A DNA stretch of 28,531 nt, from assembly GCA_019649035.1 (NCBI GenBank), contig BMAT01001022.1, positions 29,878 through 58,408 on the forward strand. Reading direction: 5' to 3'. This document shows positions 13,101 through 20,441 of the stretch, piece by piece; position 1 is the stretch's first letter; every line of letters begins with the position of its first letter. The position numbers and the translations under genes are program-made. Origin of the DNA: Elysia marginata (taxonomy: Eukaryota > Mollusca > Gastropoda > Plakobranchidae). The notes beneath the pieces are model-generated. The model made no database searches. It was not told the origin of the DNA and was given only the letters and a program-made list of their open reading frames with translations.

Positions 13101-13347
13101 AAGGTTGGAAATCAACAGTTAAAATGAATTTCTTTTTTTTTTTAAATTTTAGTTGATCAATATTATTGCACTACAATTATGTCTACATTTTGTAACTAAT
13201 CTCCTCCTGTGTTTTGTGCATACTCAGAAACTGCGCGACATGATGGACGACTCCGACTTGCCAGTTGTGAACAAAACCTGGCTCGAAGATTGCGTGTCAA
13301 AGGGGAAGCTACTGCCAACAAATGGTTACCTTGTCTCCCTGAGCTAA
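88..13347 (+). CDS. CHD1L: CHD1L/ALC1 chromatin remodeler, 3' part, with an added C-terminal BRCT domain (partial gene)
   Basis: PAR-activated SNF2-family nucleosome remodeler of nuclear DNA repair. Coding exons read: 88-201, 1020-1134, 1284-1446, 1956-2108, 3636-3771, 4681-4826, 5363-5442, 5873-6174, 6903-7001, 7388-7458, 8694-8811, 10188-10296, 11085-11158, 11451-11640, 12133-12208 and 13228-13347. They total 2066 nt, enter in phase 1 and give 688 residues plus stop with every junction in phase. Order of parts (window residue numbers): helicase C-lobe 1-110, linker 130-275, basic coiled segment to about 303, acidic stretch, macro domain from about 375 to 540, Ser/Thr-rich linker, BRCT about 596-685. 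The N-terminal ATPase lobe lies upstream of the window. Similarity to vertebrate CHD1L is strong and collinear up to the end of the macro domain. Vertebrate CHD1L stops soon after, so the BRCT part is extra. Splice sites are read by eye and no transcript was available. Confidence 0.93.
202..1019 (+). other. CHD1L intron, no further feature
   Basis: AT-rich with T runs near 370-390 and 960; nothing else recognised. Confidence 0.7.
1020..1134 (+). CDS. CHD1L: CHD1L exon: helicase motifs V and VI
   Basis: Acceptor tttttgcacag. Encodes [24 protein letters not shown] and [11 protein letters not shown], the SNF2 motif V and motif VI with the arginines expected to contact ATP. Phase 1 in, phase 2 out. 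The donor AG|GTCGGT is weak, but it is the choice that rebuilds the conserved [14 protein letters not shown] across the junction. Confidence 0.92.
1284..1446 (+). CDS. CHD1L: CHD1L exon: end of helicase C-lobe
   Basis: Acceptor cacccag, donor GCGCAG|GTTAGG. Encodes [19 protein letters not shown], then a helical [19 protein letters not shown] segment, the brace region that closes the SNF2 C-lobe. Phase 2 in, phase 0 out. Confidence 0.92.
1956..2108 (+). CDS. CHD1L: CHD1L exon: post-helicase linker
   Basis: Acceptor aactacacag, donor GAGAAG|GTGAGA; 153 nt, phase 0-0. Encodes [13 protein letters not shown] ... [16 protein letters not shown], which matches the CHD1L segment that follows the motor, ending in the conserved DGQWVS. 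Confidence 0.92.
2109..3635 (+). other. CHD1L intron, 1.5 kb, no further feature
   Basis: AT-rich, with T runs near 3210 and 3300. An open stretch at 2446-2767 has no recognisable similarity, and no exon of suitable phase was found. Confidence 0.7.
3636..3771 (+). CDS. CHD1L: CHD1L exon: [14 protein letters not shown] linker segment
   Basis: Acceptor gataaaaaaaag, donor TTCAAG|GTAACA. An acidic stretch (GDNEEEDDN) leads into [14 protein letters not shown] ... FDQLIQ, which is highly conserved in CHD1L. Phase 0 in, phase 1 out. The acceptor has an A-rich run right before AG, so the exact start is the least certain of the early exons. Confidence 0.85.
4382..4604. mobile_element. piggyBac-type MITE, 223 bp
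   Basis: Terminal inverted repeats CCCCTTCACTGCCA at the left end and TGGCAGTGAAGGGG at the right end are perfect over 14 bp. The element is flanked on both sides by TTAA (4378-4381 and 4605-4608), the target site duplication of piggyBac transposons. The inside is AT-rich and codes for nothing, so it is non-autonomous. It sits in a CHD1L intron, 76 nt upstream of an exon. Confidence 0.88.
4681..4826 (+). CDS. CHD1L: CHD1L exon: autoregulatory linker and basic stretch
   Basis: Encodes [17 protein letters not shown] ... [15 protein letters not shown]. By position it matches the human ALC1 linker between motor and macro domain, which uses an arginine to touch the nucleosome acidic patch; RTLRRAG would supply it. 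Phase 1 in, phase 0 out. The acceptor is a tandem cttgcag|cag (NAGNAG), and both choices keep the frame, differing by one codon. Confidence 0.9.
4925..5178 (-). mobile_element. tRNA-derived SINE, antisense in CHD1L intron
   Basis: On the minus strand a tRNA-like head runs 5178-5104, with A box TGGCCTAGCGG (5169-5159) and B box GGTTCGATCCC (5126-5116), both near-perfect RNA polymerase III promoter boxes. A body of higher GC than the intron follows to about 4925, containing GACCCGGTGTCAGG. The head does not close a clean acceptor stem, so it is a SINE rather than a working tRNA gene. The left limit is approximate. Confidence 0.75.
5363..5442 (+). CDS. CHD1L: CHD1L exon: basic coiled segment
   Basis: Acceptor tatttctccag, donor AAACG|GTGGGT; phase 0 in, 2 out. 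Encodes [19 protein letters not shown] ... LKKKR, a Lys/Arg/Glu/Ala-rich helix like the coiled segment before the macro domain in vertebrate CHD1L. Confidence 0.9.
5873..6174 (+). CDS. CHD1L: CHD1L exon: acidic spacer and start of macro domain
   Basis: Largest CHD1L exon here (302 nt, phase 2 in, 1 out; donor GCTG|GTAAGT). WSANRYVSS matches the vertebrate WxSNNY position. Then come an E-rich/S-rich spacer and [14 protein letters not shown] ... DNIIVHCA, the first strands of the macro domain, including the Asp of GDVTHP that contacts ADP-ribose in this family. Confidence 0.94.
6175..6902 (+). other. CHD1L intron between macro-domain exons, no further feature
   Basis: The reading frame stays open about 90 nt past the donor ([13 protein letters not shown]...), but this breaks the macro domain; retention is not expected. 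Nothing else seen. Confidence 0.7.
6903..7001 (+). CDS. CHD1L: CHD1L exon: macro domain, glycine loop
   Basis: Acceptor cttttacccag, donor AAAG|GTATGT; phase 1-1. Encodes [16 protein letters not shown] and the following helix. The GxWGxGGLF loop is the ADP-ribose diphosphate loop of the CHD1L macro domain and is intact. Confidence 0.94.
7388..7458 (+). CDS. CHD1L: CHD1L exon: macro domain, [14 protein letters not shown]
   Basis: Acceptor tttgatatcag, donor GAATTT|GTGAGT; 71 nt, phase 1 in, 0 out. Encodes the central strand [17 protein letters not shown] and the start of the next helix, which runs into [10 protein letters not shown] in the next exon. Confidence 0.93.
7459..8693 (+). other. 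CHD1L intron, 1.2 kb, no further feature
   Basis: Very AT-rich with short homopolymer runs (for example A near 8325). No repeat or exon recognised. Confidence 0.7.
8694..8811 (+). CDS. CHD1L: CHD1L exon: macro domain, [10 protein letters not shown] to KVAQEKQ
   Basis: Acceptor ctccttttag, donor CAAG|GTCAGC; 118 nt, phase 0 in, 1 out. Encodes [26 protein letters not shown] and KVAQEKQ, matching CHD1L closely. Confidence 0.93.
9069..9379 (+). mobile_element. tRNA-derived SINE, near full length
   Basis: tRNA-like head with A box TGGTCTAGTGG (9079-9089) and a decayed B box GGTTGGAGTCT near 9122. A body with AGTACCTGACTATTGGCAG and GTGTGCTAGAGTGATG follows, then the 3' hairpin tail AAGCGCTTAGAGC ... 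AGGCGCTATATAA. Tails of this form are common in molluscan SINEs. The body is shared with the fragment at 23238-23410. Confidence 0.82.
9505..9589 (+). other. GC-rich exon-like stretch in a CHD1L intron
   Basis: TTTTGTAG|CATCTC at the left and GAAAG|GTTGTC at the right flank 85 nt of near-even base composition in an AT-rich intron. Spliced into CHD1L (phase 1) it meets TGA within the exon. Frame 0 is open from CAT to TGA at 9601-9603. It may be a poison exon, a retroposed gene fragment or chance. Confidence 0.3.
10001..10082 (+). mobile_element. SINE 3' tail fragment with TTCC/ATTC simple repeat
   Basis: AAGTGCCTAAGAGCATAAAG ... TTGCGCTGTATAA matches the pattern of the SINE tail at 9321-9379 but is more diverged. 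It is followed by TTCCTTCCTTCATTCATTC, a typical SINE 3' simple repeat. No head was recognised upstream. Confidence 0.55.
10156..10185 (+). repeat. (CT)15 microsatellite forming a splice polypyrimidine tract
   Basis: Thirty uninterrupted bases of CT, followed directly by the AG acceptor (10186-10187) of the CHD1L macro-domain exon. The tract is at once a microsatellite and the 3' splice signal. Confidence 0.9.
10188..10296 (+). CDS. CHD1L: CHD1L exon: C-terminal part of macro domain
   Basis: Encodes [21 protein letters not shown] and [15 protein letters not shown], the most conserved block of the CHD1L macro domain. A (CT)15 run forms the polypyrimidine tract right before its acceptor AG. 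Phase 1 in, 2 out. The donor CTCAT|GTATCCTTG fits the U12-type 5' splice site. Confidence 0.93.
10297..11084 (+). other. U12-type GT-AG intron of CHD1L
   Basis: The intron starts GTATCCTTG, one base from the U12 consensus GTATCCTTT. It ends with TTTTTCTTAACC (branch adenosine near 11074) and AG 10 nt later, the short spacing typical of minor-spliceosome introns. There is no polypyrimidine tract after the branch site, only an A run. Both flanking exons are fixed by protein similarity. Otherwise the intron is AT-rich with no other feature seen. Confidence 0.82.
11085..11158 (+). CDS. CHD1L: CHD1L exon: YYFPR end of macro domain and basic linker
   Basis: Encodes (I)[16 protein letters not shown] ... 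NQGPSK. IYYFPR is exactly what follows PTxI in vertebrate CHD1L, which proves the splice from 10296. The acceptor lies 10 nt after a U12-like branch site. Donor CAAGG|GTAAGC is ordinary U2-type. Phase 2 in, 1 out. The vertebrate protein ends a short way after this motif. Confidence 0.9.
11451..11640 (+). CDS. CHD1L: CHD1L exon: Ser/Thr linker and first half of BRCT domain
   Basis: Acceptor attatgtccag; phase 1 in, 2 out. A low-complexity linker ([14 protein letters not shown]) precedes [18 protein letters not shown] and [11 protein letters not shown], the first strand and helix of a BRCT domain. The pattern 'LP.(F)F.G...(F/Y)' then 'KL.R(F/Y)' resembles the XRCC1 second BRCT. The exon ends at GC, directly before ATATCCTTTA, a U12 AT-AC 5' splice site. 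Confidence 0.87.
11641..12132 (+). other. U12-type AT-AC intron of CHD1L, in the BRCT domain
   Basis: Starts ATATCCTTTA, a full match to the AT-AC U12 5' splice site. It ends TTCTCCTTAACTGATGTTAC, with a perfect branch site (TCCTTAAC, branch A near 12122) and terminal AC 10 nt later. Phase 2. These ends give the only gap-free BRCT reading. It contains a tRNA-like SINE head (about 11910-12003). Confidence 0.88.
11910..12003 (+). mobile_element. tRNA-like SINE head, long variable-arm type, inside the AT-AC intron
   Basis: GGAGCGTAGTGGCGACATGG (A-box-like TGGCGACATGG) and, about 70 nt later, AAGGTTCGAATCATA (B box). The spacing of about 94 nt with GGTTTAAG after the A box resembles a Leu/Ser-type (class II) tRNA head. 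A further body into about 12050 is possible but not delimited. Confidence 0.55.
12133..12208 (+). CDS. CHD1L: CHD1L exon: BRCT domain, middle
   Basis: Begins after ...GATGTTAC, the 3' end of the AT-AC intron. Joined in phase it gives [15 protein letters not shown] and SVTHVISSD, the expected BRCT 'ay-GG-v' turn and 'THvI' strand with no insertion. Donor AAAGAG|GTAAGT, phase 0 out. An ordinary AG acceptor at 12099-12100 would instead insert about a dozen residues in the fold. Confidence 0.88.
12209..13227 (+). other. CHD1L last intron, 1.0 kb, no further feature
   Basis: AT-rich; T runs near 12365, 12620, 12690 and 13133. No repeat or exon recognised. Confidence 0.7.
13228..13347 (+). CDS. 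CHD1L: CHD1L last exon: end of BRCT domain and stop
   Basis: Acceptor tgcatactcag, phase 0. Encodes [39 protein letters not shown] and stop TAA at 13345-13347. The Trp of KTWLEDC is the signature tryptophan of BRCT helix 3. KLLP..GYLV resembles the XRCC1 second BRCT end. No phospho-peptide pocket pair (Ser/Thr in strand 1, Lys in helix 2) is obvious, so protein-protein pairing seems likelier than phospho-binding. Confidence 0.92.
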   Translation, partial: KLRDMMDDSDLPVVNKTWLEDCVSKGKLLPTNGYLVSLS

Positions 13348-13636
13348 CGGAATCTACAGTCATTTTAATTTTCAGGTTAATTTTGGACTAACGGGAATAA
13401 ACCTACTGGTACCAAAGCTGGTCTGAATCTTCAGTAGCTTTTGTGAAACAAGTTTAGAAGTCGGTGTTGAGTTTGAGCTGTGATATCTACGGACTGCTTT
13501 GTGTTTAACCACTATACTGCTGGGCATGTCGGAACCAGGAACTGAAGCCAGCGCTAGGTCTATCTATAGATCTAAGCCTTTTGTTATTTTCTGTATTGTA
13601 GAATTTACTGAATAGATATATTGTGATTTTTTTATG

Positions 13637-13642
13637 AATAAA
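13637..13642 (+). terminator. Candidate poly(A) signal of CHD1L
   Basis: AATAAA about 290 nt after the CHD1L stop codon; the first canonical signal downstream. The cleavage site and a GU-rich element are not clear. Confidence 0.6.
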
Positions 13643-13698
13643 ATTTACCAAAATATAAAGGGTCTGTATTTAAATCCAGGTCCTTGTAAGCACCGTAA

Positions 13699-13715
13699 CC
13701 TCTCTCTCTCTCTCT
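13699..13715 (+). repeat. Short CT microsatellite
   Basis: CTCTCTCTCTCTCT in the presumed CHD1L 3' UTR or just beyond it. Confidence 0.75.
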
Positions 13716-13773
13716 GATTGTAAAATTTTCCTGCTTTTTGAGCATGAGCCGCTTGCATCTCTGTATTATCTTT

Positions 13774-13851
13774 GGATGTAATTTTTATCACTATATAATG
13801 GATGTAATTTTTATCAATATATAATGGATGTAATTTTTATCACTAAATAAA
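13774..13851 (+). repeat. Three tandem 26-bp units, the last ending in AATAAA
   Basis: Units start at 13774, 13800 and 13826, each GGATGTAATTTTTATCA followed by CTATATAAT, ATATATAAT or CTAAATAAA. The third unit carries AATAAA (13846-13851), a possible distal poly(A) signal of CHD1L made by small changes in the repeat. Confidence 0.85.
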
Positions 13852-15076
13852 TTGCTAATAACCACAACCATGTCAACAGAAATTTTGCTGCAATCTATGC
13901 TAGATTACCGTTCACATAATTCATTGTATGATCATTCATGTAGATTTTTTTTGTATTGTTATTTTGCGCTATGCGTAATTGTAAGGTATAGTTAGAATCT
14001 AAAATTTTATCAGAGTAAACTAAGTAGAGCAATCTACAGCTCTGAGTGTGTCTTTATAAACTTTAATCAGGCATGAAAGGTGCGGGGCGGGAAAACATCG
14101 CAAATATTTTCAACCCTTAGTAATTGTCTATGAAAATTGTTGCATAAAGAGATTTTTTTCTGTTTTGCAATTTTCTGGGGGGTTTTTTTTCATTAAAAAA
14201 AATTGAAACAACCTGTACATGATTGTACAAGATCATTCCTTTGCCCAACAAACTATGAAATCGAAAGAACTGAAGATCTTCTACTTCCACACATTTTGGC
14301 CCGAAAGTGAAAGCCTTTATATATCCTCCATGCTTGTCAGTCATTTAACTCATGTTTAAATATTGTCACAACCTGAAGTGAAAACTGTTATTTCTCTGTA
14401 CCAGGAATAAATTTCTTTTCTAACAAATATTTCATCGCAGAAATTATCTGGCAACTTATAGTAAACTGCAGACAAATCCTACAATAAATTGTATTGCTTT
14501 TTTTCAATTTCATATGAACAGATGAACACAATTGTTTAGCAACCCGTCAATATAAGTCGTAAGGTATTTAGATATTGATATCACAAAAAAGCTTATTTTC
14601 TCCACTTTTAAATACAGAAAAGCTCTATTATGCTTTTGTATGATGTTATTACCGTTTGAATGAGCAGGGTTAAATCTTGGGAAAAAGGGAGAAAATAGCA
14701 TTTAAAGTTTAGATGACATTAAAGGTATTGAGGTCTTAGCAACCATACCAACTAAAATTAAACACAAAAATTGTATAAATTGTTTAGGAATAGTTTTGGC
14801 GTTGATATCTAAAACTTGAAAAATTTTCACTTCTGGACACCCATTAAACTTTTAAACTAAGCCTATATCTCAAGACTAAGCCAACTAACTTGCGACTCAT
14901 TTGGACAGAATGCAAGACATTTTGGAAAAAAAAAGGAGCAATAAAAAAAAAAACAACTCGTGAAAGATTCCATTTCAAATGGTCCCAAAATTGGGTTTGA
15001 TTTAATAGAACTCCAACTCCACTGATATCTCTACACATTCACTAAATATAACAAGAAGAATACACAAACACAATAA

Positions 15077-15082
15077 TTTATT
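15077..15082 (-). terminator. Candidate poly(A) signal of synaptojanin (distal)
   Basis: AATAAA on the minus strand, followed within about 25 nt by TGTTTGTGTA, a GU-rich element of the kind found after cleavage sites. Use of this site would make a 3' UTR of about 5.4 kb. Confidence 0.4.
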
Positions 15083-15629
15083 GAACATTCATTATTTTCG
15101 TCACAGCCAAAGAGCATCATACCTAGAATATCTTTCTCCAAATCCAATTATAAACAAATATAATAGATTCCAATACAAAATCAAGATGCTCGATTCACAT
15201 GTAACAGCTCTTTGTGACCTCAGAACATATTCATTTGTCTCGCTAAAGTCTAAAGGAGACAGATGTCAACAATTTTAAGTTGAGAAAACGGCTGTTCCAT
15301 AACTAAATTTATTCTTCTTCTTCCCAGCATTTAAAATCAACAGAAGTCTTAACATCTTCCCCGATTTAGGTATCAGTATGCCCAAATTTTGGTTTGACAA
15401 AGTTTTACTGTGTTTTGGTCTTACTAGCTACTCAAAGTTAAAAAAATGGTCTAGGCTGTAAATGCCTAGTAAAACATCAATTTATACAGCCAACTCTGCT
15501 AGAATTTAAGCTATTTATATACCCAAGTATATCATCAAATTTTAGTATATCTCAGATACATTCCAACATGCTTATATATTCAACCTTTTTAATGTTAACT
15601 GACTAAGCTTCATAGGCATAAAAATTTTA

Positions 15630-15726
15630 GCGTTTATAACCTTCATGAGCAAAAAGCTAATGTTCAGTATTTATTGCGTTTATATTATAACTTTCATAAG
15701 CAAAAAGCTAATATCTAGTCTTTATT
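15630..15726. repeat. Tandem duplication, units of 46 and 51 bp
   Basis: Unit 1 (15630-15675) and unit 2 (15676-15726) both begin GCGTTTATA, share GCAAAAAGCTAAT in the middle and end TTTATT. Each end reads AATAAA on the minus strand, so the repeat doubles a possible poly(A) signal of the minus-strand gene. Confidence 0.8.
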
Positions 15727-16366
15727 ATTTAATTATTGAAACTTCCAAAATCAAATTCTTTCAGAAATGAGGCAGTCTACTTTTTTTAATACCCCTAGAA
15801 ACATGATAGTAAGTAGTAGATTCAAAATTTGTGACTGAAGATAAAAAAAAAGACTGAAATACACATAACATAAGCTAGACAGCCATTTTAAATCTATCTA
15901 AACAATGACACAGCACATGAAAATAGTTCAATGAAACTAATATGTTTTGTTTTTTTTAAAAAGACGGATACTAGTACCAAATATATGTAAACTAACACAG
16001 GGAATCAGTTAAGTAGGTTTTATAACAATTTACGAAAATGGAGAAAAACAAAGCCAGATAGTCTGACTAATAATACTTGAGCTTTGCATAACTACACTTA
16101 TTAGCTCTGCAATGCACAGTAAATAAGTACAGACATGTATAGATCTACATATACTATGTACACAAAAAAGGTCTAGCAGTAGTAGCACTATAAGTGAACA
16201 AATGAACAAATTTACCATATACAGTGGAAAAGAAAAGTGAATTTTGAACAAATAATTGATATAAAAATTTTTTTACAAGGAATTTCAAGGAGTAATCTTT
16301 AAAAAAATTGTATATGAAATTAGCTACATATGAAAAGTTTCAACTTTTGTCATCATTACTGAATTA

Positions 16367-16372
16367 TTTATT
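16367..16372 (-). terminator. Candidate poly(A) signal of synaptojanin (proximal)
   Basis: TTTATT on the plus strand reads AATAAA on the minus strand. Reading down from the synaptojanin stop (20442) I found no earlier AATAAA, so this would give a 3' UTR of about 4.1 kb. Variant signals such as ATTAAA (minus strand at about 16675) exist earlier. Confidence 0.4.
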
Positions 16373-17645
16373 TTTTCCAGGAATATATGAACAATTTTTT
16401 TTTTTTCCAGAACACATACCATTGTTTAAGAAAGTACAAAAGGAAAAAAAATAAAATTTGAAATGCAGACTACAGGGAAAAAAATTGAAATGCAAATTAT
16501 CTGAGTTGTCTACATGATATGAATTAACGAGGTGAAAGACTTGCCCACAGAATTACAAAGCAGAGCTATGATGAGGGGAACTTCAGGTAAAATTGGGTTC
16601 CCCTTTCATCAACTCCACACATCAAAAAGGGTATAATGCATATAATCCAAAATAAAGACTTAGACGCAGAACACTTTAATGTCCTTCTTTCAAATGTATC
16701 ATGGACTTGTCATTATTTCACCATACTACAACTATATTGATGATTGATGCAAATTAAATCCATTTAACGACACAAAAATAAGTCTAATAAAAATTTATGT
16801 TTGAATCCTTATTTCAATTTCTTTTTTCATACCAATAATTAAACAGGAAGAGAACAACAAATGATCTCATATTTTTCTTTAATTCAAGGTACTTTAAGAA
16901 ACCTCTCCTATTAGATTTCATGGTTTCATCAAGTGTTTCTAACTATTCTACTGGAATTATTACAACACATAGCTGATGATAATGGAATGCTCGAATAGTT
17001 ATCAACACATTTTAGACTTAGTCGATTCTGGAAGACAAGGACAGACGGTTGAACTTCCAGGGTCAGTCCAGATCAATTATTATTGTCTTGGGGTATGAAG
17101 TAGGACCAAGCAGACGAAGAAGGCTTACATTAGTTACAAGTCAAATACAGATGACATTGAAAACATAGCTGTCAGGGCCAAGAGTCAACAATGCCATGAA
17201 TGATGTAAAAAGCCAGCTCTCTACACAAACAACACAGTAACAGTGGCTCTCTACAGCTATACTGCCCATGACAAACCAAAAGCGGTACCTGCAGGGCAAT
17301 TCATATGAGAGATACTGCATTTCAATTGTCTACGGCAGTATATTACAGGTAAGTTTTTAGTTTAAATTACGTTCATGGACCAATCATAGGCTGATGACAC
17401 AGATAAATACTGAACTCAAAATTTGTACCGGTAAAAATGATCAAGAATTGGTAAAAAAAAAAAAGCCACATTATGTACAAAAGAAATGTTAATATAATAA
17501 TAAATATATACTACAAACATGGACAAACAGCTTCAGTTAGGAAGCAAACTCAAAAGAGCTGGCAATGTAGAAATATGGCCAGTGTTGGGGGCTGGTATTC
17601 ATTAAACCAAGACTAGTAAATCATGCGCGGTATTGGCAGGTGAAA

Positions 17646-18104
17646 ATCATTGACAATGTTTGTAATCTGCAATGTTTGTTGGACATGGGCTTAAAAAAAT
17701 TTATGATAACATAGTGAATGACTTAATACAAGTAAAATAGATCCAGTCTCATGATGGTGATGTTACCTTACAAAACATCATCAGTCAAATTTTCATGCAA
17801 TGTTTCTCAGCAGATTAATGCAGGAGTGGCATTGGCCTTATAGTCTTTTGGTATACATTACATACAGACCAGTTCAAAGTCATCAACAGTTATTGTAATC
17901 TGCAACGTTTGCCAGACATGGCTTGAATAAATTTATGATAATAATGTGAATGGCTTAATACAAAGTACAATAGATCAAGTCTCACAATATGAATATTATC
18001 TAACAATACATCCCCCGCTCAAATTTTCATGCAACAATTCTCGAAGAGATTAATGCAGGAATGGTATTGATCTTTTAGTCTTACGATATAGGTGCAGATC
18101 AGGA
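17646..18104. repeat. Diverged two-copy tandem duplication, period about 234 bp
   Basis: Copy 1 (about 17646-17872) and copy 2 (about 17879-18104) share TGTAATCTGCAA, AATTTATGATAA, GGCTTAATAC or GACTTAATAC, CAAATTTTCATGCAA and GATTAATGCAGGA in the same order. Shared words are 233-235 bp apart. Confidence 0.82.
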
Positions 18105-19511
18105 TTGTCTTTACTCTTGATATAAATGTAGTTTATAATTATAAAGAGAGACGGGGAGGTTATGACCAACAAGGTTATGAAAGCCTAACCACCACTACAC
18201 ATCAGAAGGGAAATTCAGAGAAAGAGCCCTGACAACATCGCCAATGTTGCTAATTAGAAAACCTACCTACCTGTAAAAAATACAAAACTCATATTAAAAT
18301 GGTCTACCTAAAAAATTCTCAGTATTTGAACACCAGAATAAGTGCAAAGAATTTCCATTCCCGTAAAATGCAAAATAATGCCAATTCTTCTCATTCAGAA
18401 GCATGCAATTATTTTCTACCTGTCGTTCAAATCTTTGTAGCCTGGACTCAGTCAAGTTTAAGAGGGGCTACATAAGTCTTGTAGCTGAGTTGAGGAAAAT
18501 TATAAGAACAGATTATCTCGCTGCTCATCAAGAATGAGGAAGCTGAACATGTAGGTTGCTAAAATTGAATAAAGCTGAAAATTTTTACAAACATAAATTT
18601 TTCAATCAATGAAATTTATATCGTATAATTGAAGGTCACTGCCAACCATAAATAAAGCTTGTAATGATCCTTAATCAGGAAACATTAAACTTTGATCATA
18701 ATGGAAAAAAAAAAGAAATATGTATTGCACATAGATGAGAAGAAACCACCGCCACTGCATACATACATGTATATTGGAGCAGTCAACGACACAAGATTGG
18801 TGTCTACCATCACAGTAGGGAGAATGAGAATTATTGATCAATCAACGTCTACAACAACAGGAATCAATTATTTAGCTGAGTCAAGAGCAAAGGCATAAAG
18901 TAATAATCAATCGGAACTCAAGTCTAAAGAGGGCTAAAGATTATTACAATGGTAATGAGTCTTGATTAAACAGGGCAATTTCTAAAGATATAATTCTTTG
19001 GGCATCTATATTATTTTCAGTTCAGCTATATTCTTTGATTTAAAAGAAATTCTGTTCACTCAATTCACTCCCAATAAAGATATTGATGTTTATCTCTGAC
19101 AAAAGGTTGTGAGTCGTGTCGAGAGTGATGTGATGTCAGACTTTGAAGCTAAATAAAATGTTTCAGATGGTCACACTCTGACTGGTTTGTTTTAACTTTA
19201 GTTCAAACAGAATCGGGCAATACCGGTTTACAAATCAGCACAATATTTACAGTCTCAAAAAGATTATCAGACAACACAAAGTTGACTAACGTATTCTGAC
19301 ATAGAAATATTAATTAATAGATATTTTCAGATATAATTTGACTAAAAAAAATAAATATAAGAATGAACAAAAAGAACACATTTACATCCTCATTTACTAG
19401 GCATAAATCCTAGAGTAGAGTAGTGAAGTTCAAAGTTTGAAACTCTGAAAACTGGCATAATGTCTAACAGTCATGGGTCAGGCTTTTCAAACTATAATTA
19501 AATCTACATAT

Positions 19512-19650
19512 AAAGTCAACACCTCAGGACTGCAAAAAATATGCTGAATTAAAAACTACAAAAATATTTCGATATGCAAAATGGGACTGCCAAACAGAGT
19601 TGACTTTAAGCAAGAGTTTCCATTAATGATGTTGACTTTAAGTGGATTCA
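19512..19650. repeat. Interspersed repeat, copy 1 (GTTGACTTTAAG family)
   Basis: AAAGTCAACACCTCAGGAC ... ATGGGACTGCCAAACAGAG, TTGACTTTAAGCAAGAGTTT and TTGACTTTAAGTGGATTCA share their order with copies at 19804-19974 and 26497-26664. The inner part of this copy is degraded. Confidence 0.65.
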
Positions 19651-19803
19651 TTACAAAATTATAAAACAGTACAGTAGAAACTTCATACTTATGATCTTTG
19701 AGGCATGGATCAAAACCTTTGAATTACGAGAATTCATTTGCTTTGAATCAGGTTTCTTTTATCAAACAATTTTTGTGCTCTGCTATTGCAATAGAATCAT
19801 AAT

Positions 19804-19974
19804 AAAGTCAACACCGTGGGACCGAAAAATAATGTGTTGACTTTAGGCAAGATTTGACTTTAACCATTACAAAAATTTAAAGAAATACAAAAACAGACTG
19901 CAAAACAGAGTTGACTTGAAGTTTAAGCAAGCGTTTCCCTTAAAGGCTTTGACTTTAGGTGAATTTCACCGTAA
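19804..19974. repeat. Interspersed repeat, copy 2
   Basis: AAAGTCAACACCGTGGGACC, TGTGTTGACTTTAGG, ATTTAAAGAAATACAAAA, CAAAACAGAGTTGACTT and GCTTTGACTTTAGGTG follow the same order as the other two copies. No coding capacity. Confidence 0.7.
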
Positions 19975-20441
19975 CTTAATATTAGAAACTTTATCTTTTT
20001 TATCTCGGCTTTGCCTGTACAAATACAACTATTCTTTTTGTACAAAAGACATCTGTTTGAGTGTGAGTGTCTGTTGCGATCAGAACTTTGCTCAATGAAT
20101 GTTTACCTCAAATCGTTCAACAAGAGACATTTGAAGAAAAGAGGCTACTATCAAGCATTAAGGATTAAAAGGGAAGCCTTCAATAGGTCACGATATAAAT
20201 TTCTATTTAAGAGAATTGGACTCATTGACTTCGAATAATGAGTTCAACAAAGTCAAAGAGCAAAAAAAGCAGCCCAACGCTAAGATTAAGATTATTTATC
20301 TTATCAGATTTTGATTTCACAGGTCTCCATAGTACATCTTCAAAACATGGATACATTCAAAGTATGAAGGAGAAAAAAGCAAATTAGTATACTTTATGCC
20401 TGAGAGCCACTTAACAATTTTACTTAAAGCTATAGAATGAA

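Larger units (their letters stand above)
13348..20441. other. Intergenic and UTR region between the convergent genes
   Basis: No protein exon was recognised on either strand. It begins with the CHD1L 3' UTR and ends with the synaptojanin 3' UTR. It also holds tandem repeats at 13774, 15630 and 17646 and two copies of an interspersed repeat near 19.5-20.0 kb. Open stretches here are short, AT-rich and without recognisable similarity. Confidence 0.7.

Noticed and set aside
16030-16251. Minus-strand 73-codon hydrophobic frame
   Set aside because: Leu/Ile/Val content follows from AT-rich sequence; no start context, splice signals or similarity.
20011-20238. Plus-strand 75-codon basic frame
   Set aside because: Adjacent to repeat copy 2, no recognisable family, antisense to the presumed 3' UTR.
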